Part shown: positions 1 through 5,016 of the stretch, one piece after another | How the letters are laid out: every line of letters begins with the position of its first letter | Position numbering within the stretch: position 1 is the first letter of the stretch | Origin: CAYVQB01 sp964453985 | GTDB taxonomy: Bacteria; Babelota; Babeliae; Babelales; UASB340 | Assembly (NCBI GenBank): GCA_964453985.1 | Contig: CAYVQB010000062.1 | Coordinates: 1-5,016 of the forward strand | DNA length: 5,016 nt | Reading direction: 5' to 3' | Notes under the pieces: generated by a model | Databases searched by the model: none | Seen by the model: only the letters and a program-made list of their open reading frames with translations | Told to the model about the DNA's origin: nothing | Made by a program: the position numbers and the translations under genes

Positions 1-2
1 CA

Positions 3-32
3 CAAAAGGCTGTGCTGGTTAAATATGTGTAA
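3..32 (+). CDS. Possible C-terminal end of an upstream gene (partial)
   Basis: The frame starting at base 3 reads QKAVLVKYV and then stops at TAA (30-32). The stretch is less AT-rich than the DNA just after it, which fits the tail of a gene whose body lies left of the window. Nine codons cannot identify a family, and frame 1 is also open here (to a stop near 90), so the frame choice is a guess. The DNA from 33 on looks non-coding. Confidence 0.22.
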   Translation, partial: QKAVLVKYV

Positions 33-68
33 AATTATTACATATTGTATTTTGTATTTATTAATACA
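22..68 (+). terminator. Two small AT-rich hairpins after the possible upstream stop codon
   Basis: Hairpin one spans 22-46: AATATG pairs with CATATT and TAA with TTA, with a 2-nt bulge and a 5-nt loop. It overlaps the TAA at 30-32. Hairpin two is a perfect 6-bp stem, TGTATT (53-58) with AATACA (63-68), and a 4-nt loop, followed by T-rich sequence. Both could help end transcription of an upstream gene. Neither has a GC-rich stem and such repeats arise easily in AT-rich DNA, so the call is weak. Confidence 0.2.
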
Positions 69-180
69 TGTTTATTCTTTATATGAATAATTAACCCCCT
101 TTGAAGAGCGTTTCTATATCTAGGATGCTATCATATTGGCGTTTATAGTGCAGAGGCGTGGGGTATCTTATTTCAAAAAG

Positions 181-208
181 TTGTTTTGTTGAAAGCCTGC
201 AATATAAT
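181..208 (+). promoter_or_regulatory. Candidate sigma-70-type promoter for the CYTH gene
   Basis: A perfect TATAAT lies at 203-208. A weak -35-like TTGTTT lies at 181-186 with a 16-nt spacer. Transcription would begin near 215 and leave a leader of about 60 nt before the ATG at 274. The -10 is good but the -35 matches only the TTG half, and TATAAT occurs by chance in AT-rich DNA. Confidence 0.4.
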
Positions 209-260
209 TGTGGATTTTATAAGTTTTTGTTTATATTCTAGATGAATAGCTAATTTTTAA

Positions 261-265
261 GGGGG
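261..265 (+). promoter_or_regulatory. Strong ribosome binding site of the CYTH gene
   Basis: AAGGGGGC precedes ATG 274, with 8 nt between the G-run (261-265) and the start codon. This supports that ATG as the true start. The protein's ExExK motif begins only two residues later, so no downstream start would be viable. Confidence 0.7.
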
Positions 266-273
266 CTAATTCT

Positions 274-855
274 ATGATAGAAATAGAGATCAAATGTCAG
301 CCGACGGCTGAACAAAAAACAGAGCTTTTAAAAGACGCAACTTTTGTAGGCGAATATATTGATACCGATATATATTATGACACGTCAGAATATGATTTAA
401 CCTGTAAGGATTTTTGGCTTCGTAAACGTAACGGAAAATTTGAGCTCAAAAAGCCTGTACAGACTCACGCTAAACATGAAATTGATGATGAAGATCAAAT
501 TCGTATAGAACTTAATCTTTCAAAGCAGGGATCTTTGCAAGATGCATTAGAGGAAGTTGGGTATAAAGAATTATATATTTTAATAAAGCATAGAAAGCAA
601 TATACAAAAGAAGGTATTAATCTTGATTTTGATACTTTAATCTTTGGGGATAAAGCCTTAGAGCTTTTTTGTGAGTTTGAGATCATGGTTGAAAAGCCAG
701 AACAGGTTGAAAAAGCTAAGCAAAAGCTTATAGATTTTGCTCGTCGTCATGGTATAACCCGTGAGCCGATAAAGGGTGATCTGCTAACACTTATAAAGAA
801 ATTAAATCCTGAACATTATGAGGCTATACAAAGGGCGCGGGAACAAAAAAAATAA
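274..855 (+). CDS. CYTH-domain phosphohydrolase, thiamine-triphosphatase-like
   Basis: This 193-residue protein is a single CYTH (CyaB/thiamine triphosphatase) domain, a tunnel fold that binds triphosphate compounds through charged residues and divalent metal. Visible signature residues are the N-terminal ExExK (E3, E5, K7), YYDT (34-37), WLRKR (48-52), ELKKP (57-61), E79, R107, LDFD (117-120) and the paired acids E134/E136. The order and spacing resemble mammalian 25-kDa thiamine triphosphatase more than CyaB-type adenylyl cyclase or plain inorganic triphosphatase: W48 of WLRKR matches the tryptophan known to contact thiamine, and the C-terminal LNPEHYEAI resembles the animal FRPQDY segment. 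It is shorter than the animal enzyme (about 230 residues). The probable reaction is hydrolysis of thiamine triphosphate or inorganic triphosphate in the cytoplasm. Family is confident, substrate is inferred. It stands alone on its strand, with its own promoter region, and ends 7 nt from the convergent kinase gene. Confidence 0.88.
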   Translation: MIEIEIKCQPTAEQKTELLKDATFVGEYIDTDIYYDTSEYDLTCKDFWLRKRNGKFELKKPVQTHAKHEIDDEDQIRIELNLSKQGSLQDALEEVGYKELYILIKHRKQYTKEGINLDFDTLIFGDKALELFCEFEIMVEKPEQVEKAKQKLIDFARRHGITREPIKGDLLTLIKKLNPEHYEAIQRAREQKK

Positions 856-862
856 ATAGTTT

Positions 863-1750
863 TTATATATTGATAAAGAAGTCTTTTATGAAGCTAAGAT
901 TGGCTTTAAACATTATTTTGTTTTGAGTTTGCCAACTATTTCTTTTGATTGCAAAACCAATAGCCCCAAGAGCTTTGCTTATACGAAGTAGGGGCAGAAG
1001 CTCTTCAAGTTCTGGCACAGCTCGAATAGTTGCATAGCCCTTTAGAAATGGTTCTTTGCTAGACTCATCTTTAGACCAAATAAAGCGGTCCATTCTCATA
1101 AAATCGTCTTGGGCAAATCCTGAACGGGCACCTTCCCAGTCTATAACACCTTGAATTTCGTCTTTATAAAATATTACGTTACCAGGTTTAAAATCTCTGT
1201 GAATAATACATGGTCCATCAAAGATATCAGTATTTACCATGTTATCGTTAAAATAGTTTATGCATTTGTCTAAGAGTTTTGATGAGATAACGCCATTACA
1301 TTCAGAGATAGATTCATTAAGATAATTGAGCATCTCTTGTATGGGATCTGTTTCTTTTTGTTGAGGGTTTGCCAAATCGCCATATTTATCTGTGCCTGTT
1401 TCATGAAGCTGGCCCATTAGTTTGCCCATTTTAAATGCCATGTCGTGTGTTAATTGTGAGGGGGTGATAACTTCTCCCTTTAGACACTCCATGAGTATCG
1501 CACCATCAAAGTCTGCTTCCGGTTCTATTTTTTCTATTACTTTGGGTACTGGTATTAGATTTTCTAATTTTTGTAAATAATAAAGTTCTCGTCTGTAGCG
1601 ACTTGGATTATAGAAAAATTTTAAAATTAAACATGTATTATCTTGTGTAATTATTTTATAGACATCAGAGCTTATAGTCTCTTCATGCTCAATTTTATTA
1701 ATAGATTTGATGTTGAGATTTAGTTTATTGATATAGTCATTTAGCTTCAA
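863..1750 (-). CDS. APH/choline-kinase-fold phosphotransferase, substrate unknown
   Basis: This 295-residue protein belongs to the aminoglycoside phosphotransferase/choline kinase superfamily, which transfers ATP phosphate to a hydroxyl of a small molecule. K44 in ILKFF is the likely ATP-binding lysine and E55 its possible partner. The catalytic loop is HRDFKPGN (184-191), with catalytic D186 and metal-binding N191. The IDWEGA segment (203-208) supplies the DFG-like D204. All core catalytic residues are present and the length is normal, so it should be an active kinase. The start is TTG at 1748-1750, chosen because AAGG sits 6 nt upstream and the next in-frame Met (M88) lies past the nucleotide-binding lysine. 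It begins 3 nt after the stop of the metallo-hydrolase gene, which suggests translational coupling. It is the last gene of the leftward cluster. The fold does not show whether the substrate is an antibiotic, a sugar or another alcohol. There is no signal peptide, so it is probably cytosolic. Confidence 0.85.
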   Translation of the reverse strand: MKLNDYINKLNLNIKSINKIEHEETISSDVYKIITQDNTCLILKFFYNPSRYRRELYYLQKLENLIPVPKVIEKIEPEADFDGAILMECLKGEVITPSQLTHDMAFKMGKLMGQLHETGTDKYGDLANPQQKETDPIQEMLNYLNESISECNGVISSKLLDKCINYFNDNMVNTDIFDGPCIIHRDFKPGNVIFYKDEIQGVIDWEGARSGFAQDDFMRMDRFIWSKDESSKEPFLKGYATIRAVPELEELLPLLRISKALGAIGFAIKRNSWQTQNKIMFKANLSFIKDFFINI

Positions 1751-1753
1751 AAT

Positions 1754-2692
1754 TTACCTTGAAATACAGATTTTGTTGTCTTGTACCTGAATTTTTACTA
1801 AGTTCGCTCTTTCTAGATCAGTCAATAGAGCCATTATTGCTGTTTTATTAAGCAAGAGTTGTAGTACAGACATATTTTCTGTTTTTTCATACTCATTCAT
1901 AACTGCTGCTTCCAGGTCATCAATAAAAATTTTGTCTTTTTCAGAAATCTTTTTCAGCAAAAAATTTTTTACTTCTATAATTTTCTCTTTATTTATTTTG
2001 ATTAGCTCTTGTGGGTTATCTGCTTTGCCGCCATGATACATAATAATATTTGGGTATTGTTCTGATAAGCTGGTAAGTTTATCTAAAGTTTTTAATGTGT
2101 TTTCAATGTTTGTATGAAACAGAAGTCCATGGTGAGTAAACACAGTTTCTGAAAATAATGCATCAGCACAATAAAACACGTTATCTGTTGTGCCAATACC
2201 TATCATTCCTGCTGAATGCCCTGGTAATGTTTTAATTGTTAATTGAATTCCTGAGAGCTCAAGAATGTAATCATCTTGATATGGTATTATATCTGTAATT
2301 TTAGATGGCTTTGCATTCAAGAACATATTGTCTTGTATAAAGCTAAAAGTTTGGGATCCTGAGCTTAGGTACATAGGGACCAAAAAGTGGTTTTCTATAA
2401 AAATCTTTTCATATTCTGTGGCATAGATTTTTATATCGGGATATTTATTTTGGAAAAAATTATTTCCACCGCAGTGATCAGCATGATGGTGAGTATTTAT
2501 AATTCCAGATAATGAGAGCCCTGCCGTTCTAATTTCTTTGTCAATGTCTTTGGCGGCACTTTTATTCATACCAGAATCTATCAAGATTGCTGTCTTTAGT
2601 GTTTCGTTAACAACCAGGCCAACAGATGGTTGACGAGGGGTTCCTGAGATTATATAACTATTGCCTATAATGGGTACAATCTTTAGAGCCAT
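1754..2692 (-). CDS. Metallo-beta-lactamase-fold hydrolase with likely C-terminal winged helix
   Basis: This 312-residue protein has a complete metal site of the metallo-beta-lactamase superfamily: HxHxDH as H68, H70, D72, H73 in THHHADHCGG, then H159 in LPGHS, D177 in CADALF and H220 in MYHGG. This ligand set is typical of glyoxalase II-like hydrolases that bind two metal ions, usually zinc, iron or manganese. The catalytic domain covers about residues 1-235. Residues about 236-312 are helical, then end in a short strand-like segment (LVKIQVQDNKICI), resembling the winged-helix tail of LACTB2-type and related bacterial MBL proteins. The substrate is unknown; a thioester or phosphoester hydrolase is possible. 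It is unlikely to be a true beta-lactamase, because it has no signal peptide and carries the extra C-terminal domain. The ATG start has AAAGG 5 nt upstream. It lies 42 nt after the Sir2-like gene and 3 nt before the kinase gene. Confidence 0.85.
   Translation of the reverse strand: MALKIVPIIGNSYIISGTPRQPSVGLVVNETLKTAILIDSGMNKSAAKDIDKEIRTAGLSLSGIINTHHHADHCGGNNFFQNKYPDIKIYATEYEKIFIENHFLVPMYLSSGSQTFSFIQDNMFLNAKPSKITDIIPYQDDYILELSGIQLTIKTLPGHSAGMIGIGTTDNVFYCADALFSETVFTHHGLLFHTNIENTLKTLDKLTSLSEQYPNIIMYHGGKADNPQELIKINKEKIIEVKNFLLKKISEKDKIFIDDLEAAVMNEYEKTENMSVLQLLLNKTAIMALLTDLERANLVKIQVQDNKICISR
1757..1760 (-). promoter_or_regulatory. Ribosome binding site that decides a TTG start
   Basis: On the minus strand, AAGG is followed by TAAATT and then TTG (1750-1748). 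The TAA inside the spacer is the stop codon of the upstream metallo-hydrolase gene (1756-1754), so the binding site lies within the end of that gene. This favours coupled translation and supports TTG as the kinase start. Confidence 0.65.
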
Positions 2693-2734
2693 GCTTGCCT
2701 TTCTTTGTTACATTTTGTATTAAGCTTACCCGTT

Positions 2735-3823
2735 TCAAAAATTGGGCAATATTGCTTGAATATCACCTTGTAAAAATAAGTCGTCTTCGTTTAAATAAAG
2801 GGGTTGCTCTTTGTTAATTGCGATAATTATACCATTGGAATTAAATTTTTTGTATTTGCCTAAAATTGCATCAAAGTCATAGCTTGTGCCGATACAGATA
2901 ATTGCTTCTATACCTTTTATTACCTCTGGATTCCAGTCGACTTCTACTGGCTTCTTTTCAACTTTATAAGGTTTGATGCCTGACATTTCATGCAAAAAAT
3001 CAATATTACCTGTTATGATTTGTGCGTTTTTAGTTAAGGCCAATCTTGTAAGAGCGTAGTGAGCAGGTGTTGGTCTTGCAAGAATAAAAGATTTGTTTAT
3101 GTCTGCAATTTTGTTAGCAACTTTTTCAGGGTTATATAAAGCATCTTTTACGAACTGATCAACTAGCTTTGTTTTTGAAATTCCTAGTTCAGAGTTCATT
3201 TTTTGTAGTGTTGGAATCCCTACAGACAAAGATAAACCTGATCCTGTTAAAAACATAACTTTTTTATTCTTTATAATTTGTGCGCATTCTTCTACAGAAA
3301 TATTTCGGGGAGTAGGTTTTGTAGAAAATGCACTAAAATCACGCATTAATTCTTTTTCAGTTTTTTTCTTTAAAACTTTCTTTTGAATTTCTTCAGGAGA
3401 TTTTATATTTGAGGCGCCAGCATCATGTGCTCCATAATGATATTGATATGTGGGAATTTGTTCGTTATTCCATTCTTCACGAACTAAAGTAAAACGTTCT
3501 TTTTTTTCCTGTGATAAGCTTTTTGGTAACTTGTAAAAATATTTTACTGTAAAAAAGATATCATAAGCTTGTCCGTCTTTTATTTTGCAACCTATAACGT
3601 TTTCTTTTGTGCTTGGAGTTTTTACAAGCGTTGAGCCTTCGGGTAAAACCCATCGCCATCCGGTTTCTTTCTGTAATGTATTCTGAATTTTGATTATTTC
3701 TTCTTGAGATACTGCTTGAGGAGATTGAAATAATGGATTTAGGGGTGGATATTTTGTGGTGCAATGTGGAAGGAAAAGTATTAATATGCTTAACCCTAAT
3801 AAACGAAACAAACTTTTTTGCAT
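2735..3823 (-). CDS. Putative lipoprotein with a reduced, divergent Sir2-like domain
   Basis: The 362-residue product starts with a lipoprotein-like signal: K3 and R7, a hydrophobic stretch (8-18), then LPHC with C21 as the candidate lipidated cysteine. His before Cys is unusual, so lipidation is not certain. Residues about 35-170 form a domain I do not recognise, with a Lys/Glu-rich linker near 142-160. Residues about 175-362 look like a Sir2/DHS-type NAD-binding fold: GSGLSLSVGIPT (194-205) replaces the GAGxSxxxGIPDFR loop, PTPAHYAL (251-258) matches the PNPAH region, TGNIDFLHEMSG (271-282) matches TQNxDxLHxxAG, and CIGTS (310-314) matches the GTS motif before the final strand (GIIIAIN). 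N273 and D275 are kept. The DFR residues, the TQN glutamine, the catalytic HG histidine and the four-Cys zinc module are absent. It may bind NAD or a related nucleotide without being a normal deacylase. ATG 3823 has AAAGGGG upstream, overlapping the stop of the preceding GNAT gene 14 nt away. Confidence 0.7.
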   Translation of the reverse strand: MQKSLFRLLGLSILILFLPHCTTKYPPLNPLFQSPQAVSQEEIIKIQNTLQKETGWRWVLPEGSTLVKTPSTKENVIGCKIKDGQAYDIFFTVKYFYKLPKSLSQEKKERFTLVREEWNNEQIPTYQYHYGAHDAGASNIKSPEEIQKKVLKKKTEKELMRDFSAFSTKPTPRNISVEECAQIIKNKKVMFLTGSGLSLSVGIPTLQKMNSELGISKTKLVDQFVKDALYNPEKVANKIADINKSFILARPTPAHYALTRLALTKNAQIITGNIDFLHEMSGIKPYKVEKKPVEVDWNPEVIKGIEAIICIGTSYDFDAILGKYKKFNSNGIIIAINKEQPLYLNEDDLFLQGDIQAILPNF

Positions 3824-3832
3824 AGTTTTTAT

Positions 3833-3839
3833 CCCCTTT
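3833..3839 (-). promoter_or_regulatory. Strong ribosome binding site of the Sir2-like gene, overlapping the GNAT stop codon
   Basis: On the minus strand, AAAGGGG lies 9 nt before the ATG at 3823. Its leading bases share the TAA stop (3840-3838) of the GNAT gene. Ribosomes ending on the GNAT gene would therefore be placed directly on this site, which supports joint expression of the two exported proteins. Confidence 0.65.
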
Positions 3840-4932
3840 AAATCTTATTCTCTTGTATAAACTCATAACCAATTATTGTAGGTGTATCAAATATTTTAAC
3901 AAAACCCAAACTTTCCAAAAATTTAAAGTACCTATAATTTTTAGAACCCTTGTTTTGATAGGTTTTAATTCTTCTAATTTTTGGATATTTGTTTAACACA
4001 GAGTCTATTAGTTCTCTAGCTAATCTTACTTGGTTGATATCTATGGCTAGGGTTTCTAGATATAATTCATCAGGTTTATTTGTTATATGAAATAAAACAA
4101 AACCTATAATTCGATTTTCTAATTTTGCTGTTTCCCAGAAAGTAGAGAAAGTAGATTGTGGATTTGGTTGCCAGTTTGTTTTGATATCGGTAATCATAGC
4201 TTCTAATTTGCTTTCTACATGATCAATTTCATCAATATTAATATTATCAATAAGATAGTCACGTAGTATATTTCTAGAGTTTTCTAATTCTTGAATGTTA
4301 CTATAAATTCTTGAAATGCAGTTCTGTTTGTTTGTTTCAGGTGTGTTGGCTTTTGTAATTTCATAAAATATGAAACTTGAATCTAGGGTATATATTCTAG
4401 CGCCCAGCTTTTCGTAGAAAGAGTGGGCTTTTTTATTATTTTGATCTGAAGGTGTAATTAAATAAATTCTATTTATACATTCCTGTTTTTCAAATATAGA
4501 TAGGACTAGCCTTCTGCCAAGCCCTTGGTGCTGGAAGTCTGGATGGACGCAAAGAATATTTAAAAACACATGGTTGTTGTTTGAAAACTTATAAAACAGA
4601 CCAAAGGCTATTACTTCAGTATCTTTTTTTATCACATGAAAAAATTGATTTTCCCGTGGTAGGCGCTCTGTCGGTTCTAAATATTTGTAGTAGAATTCGT
4701 CTAGGTTGATCTTTGTTTCTTCTAATTCTGCCTCGGTTTTTTGTTCAAAGTCTTGAACTGGTGCAAAGCTTTCCAACAAAGTATTTCTGGCTTTTGGTAA
4801 CAAAGAGAAATCATTGTAAACAAATTCAAAGCCTGTAGCTTGGTTTTGTTCTTGCATGCCAAAGATGCTTTGAACAAAAAAAGAACCAGCGATTAAAATT
4901 GTTAAAAGTGATCTTTTAAATAATTTATTCAT
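3838..4932 (-). CDS. Exported tandem GNAT-domain protein (two acetyltransferase folds, second degenerate)
   Basis: The 364-residue product begins with a Sec-type signal peptide: K3, K6, R7, a hydrophobic core (about 8-24) and possible cleavage near G25/M26. Two GCN5-related N-acetyltransferase (GNAT) folds follow. The first (about 35-192) keeps the acetyl-CoA pyrophosphate loop QHQGLG (134-139) after a LNILCVHP strand, and the closing motif AHSFYEKLGA (169-178) with Y173 as a possible general acid. The second (about 205-360) has the same order of strands and helices, ending in FKFLESLGF (336-344), but its cofactor loop is replaced by INQVRLARE without QxxGxG, and the Tyr is Leu. The halves resemble each other (FVYNDFSLLPKARNTL against IYSNIQELENSRNIL), which suggests internal duplication and later loss of cofactor binding in the copy. 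Substrate unknown. An exported GNAT is odd, since acetyl-CoA is cytosolic. ATG 4932 has GAGG 5 nt upstream. It is the first gene of the leftward cluster. Confidence 0.82.
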   Translation of the reverse strand: MNKLFKRSLLTILIAGSFFVQSIFGMQEQNQATGFEFVYNDFSLLPKARNTLLESFAPVQDFEQKTEAELEETKINLDEFYYKYLEPTERLPRENQFFHVIKKDTEVIAFGLFYKFSNNNHVFLNILCVHPDFQHQGLGRRLVLSIFEKQECINRIYLITPSDQNNKKAHSFYEKLGARIYTLDSSFIFYEITKANTPETNKQNCISRIYSNIQELENSRNILRDYLIDNINIDEIDHVESKLEAMITDIKTNWQPNPQSTFSTFWETAKLENRIIGFVLFHITNKPDELYLETLAIDINQVRLARELIDSVLNKYPKIRRIKTYQNKGSKNYRYFKFLESLGFVKIFDTPTIIGYEFIQENKI

Positions 4933-4937
4933 AAGAA

Positions 4938-4941
4938 CCTC
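4938..4941 (-). promoter_or_regulatory. Ribosome binding site of the GNAT gene
   Basis: GAGG on the minus strand lies 5 nt before ATG 4932-4930. The start is also fixed by the signal peptide, whose charged N-terminus begins directly at this Met. Confidence 0.6.
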
Positions 4942-5001
4942 ACAATTTTACTCAATAAAAGCTTATTTTTTTTGTAGGCTTAACCATTTTTCTTTTGAGA
5001 A

Positions 5002-5007
5002 ATTATA
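5002..5007 (-). promoter_or_regulatory. Candidate -10 element of the four-gene leftward operon
   Basis: A perfect TATAAT is read on the minus strand, about 70 nt upstream of the GNAT start. The matching -35 would lie beyond base 5016, outside the window, so it cannot be checked. The predicted start near 4995 would give a leader of about 60 nt containing a run of eight A residues. Chance occurrence is possible in such AT-rich DNA. Confidence 0.35.
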
Positions 5008-5016
5008 AAAAATCCC

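Larger units (their letters stand above)
33..273. other. Intergenic region and leader upstream of the CYTH gene
   Basis: No convincing ORF, tRNA or known riboswitch is visible on either strand. Bases 33-95 are very AT-rich with small inverted repeats. Bases about 95-165 are noticeably more GC-containing and hold a C-run (CCCCC near 95) and a GGGG run (near 161) that could pair over a distance. They also hold two similar segments, GCGTTTCTATA near 109 and GCGTTTATA near 139. The last 90 bases hold a candidate promoter and the ribosome binding site of the next gene. Confidence 0.5.
863..4932 (-). other. Probable four-gene operon: GNAT-GNAT, Sir2-like, MBL hydrolase, APH-fold kinase
   Basis: The four genes share one strand, with gaps of 14, 42 and 3 nt, and each has its own Shine-Dalgarno. 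No terminator-like hairpin with a U-run is seen in any gap. The 42-nt gap (2693-2734) could hold a weak internal promoter, but I see no good pair of elements. The first two products are exported and the last two look cytosolic, so joint transcription need not mean one pathway. Confidence 0.65.

Noticed and set aside
495..686. 63-codon open frame on the minus strand
   Set aside because: It lies wholly inside the CYTH gene on the opposite strand, has no ribosome binding site that I can see and shows no recognisable motif.
2746..2755. Perfect palindrome GCAATATTGC near the end of the Sir2-like gene
   Set aside because: It lies inside coding sequence, has no loop for a hairpin and is not followed by a clean U-run, so it is not a terminator. 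A 10-bp palindrome is expected by chance at this length scale.
2735..3823. SIR2-based anti-phage defence gene
   Set aside because: Known SIR2 defence proteins act in the cytosol and usually keep catalytic N and H residues. This one has an export signal and no matching histidine, and no other defence gene is nearby.
3561..3872. 103-codon open frame on the minus strand
   Set aside because: It overlaps the start of the Sir2-like gene and the end of the GNAT gene in another frame. Its product is rich in Lys, Arg and Ser with no domain, as expected of an out-of-frame reading.
863..4932. Antibiotic-resistance cluster (GNAT, MBL and APH folds together)
   Set aside because: All three folds occur in resistance enzymes, but the MBL protein is of the glyoxalase-like type without a signal peptide, the GNAT is exported and duplicated, and the kinase is generic. 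No transposase, integron or flanking repeat is visible.
1..5016. CRISPR array, tRNA, rRNA, insertion sequence or phage genes
   Set aside because: I looked on both strands and found no regularly spaced repeats, no cloverleaf-like sequence, no transposase or integrase motifs and no terminal inverted repeats.

Overview
The window is AT-rich, gene-dense bacterial DNA. It has one rightward gene and a leftward cluster of four genes that meet tail to tail with only 7 nt between them. Two features point to a host-associated or intracellular Gram-negative-type bacterium: short exported proteins built on enzyme folds, and a CYTH protein that resembles animal thiamine triphosphatase. The style recalls the amoeba-associated Candidatus Dependentiae (TM6/Babeliales). 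That placement is an impression from gene content and signal-peptide style. No rRNA, tRNA or other taxonomic marker is present to confirm it.

Layout, left to right. Positions 1-273 are mostly non-coding. The first 32 bases may hold the last codons of an upstream gene, and a candidate promoter (about 181-208) and a strong Shine-Dalgarno (261-265) precede the first gene. Positions 274-855 (+) encode a CYTH/thiamine-triphosphatase-like phosphohydrolase. Reading leftward from 4932: a secreted protein with two tandem GNAT domains (4932-3838), a putative lipoprotein with a reduced Sir2-like domain (3823-2735), a metallo-beta-lactamase-fold hydrolase with a likely C-terminal winged helix (2692-1754), and an APH/choline-kinase-fold phosphotransferase (1750-863) that starts at TTG. 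The gaps between them are 14, 42 and 3 nt, so they are probably one operon. A possible -10 element for it lies at 5002-5007.

How the genes may work together. The last two operon genes look like ordinary cytosolic enzymes: an intact metal-binding hydrolase and an intact small-molecule kinase. The first two are the odd ones. Both carry export signals, yet their folds normally use cytosolic cofactors (acetyl-CoA for GNAT, NAD+ for Sir2). One is of an acyl-adding family and the other of an acyl-removing or NAD-binding family. This pair is the best candidate for an undescribed system, perhaps acting at the host interface. However, the Sir2-like protein lacks the usual catalytic histidine and zinc module, so a simple acetylase/deacetylase pair is not established.
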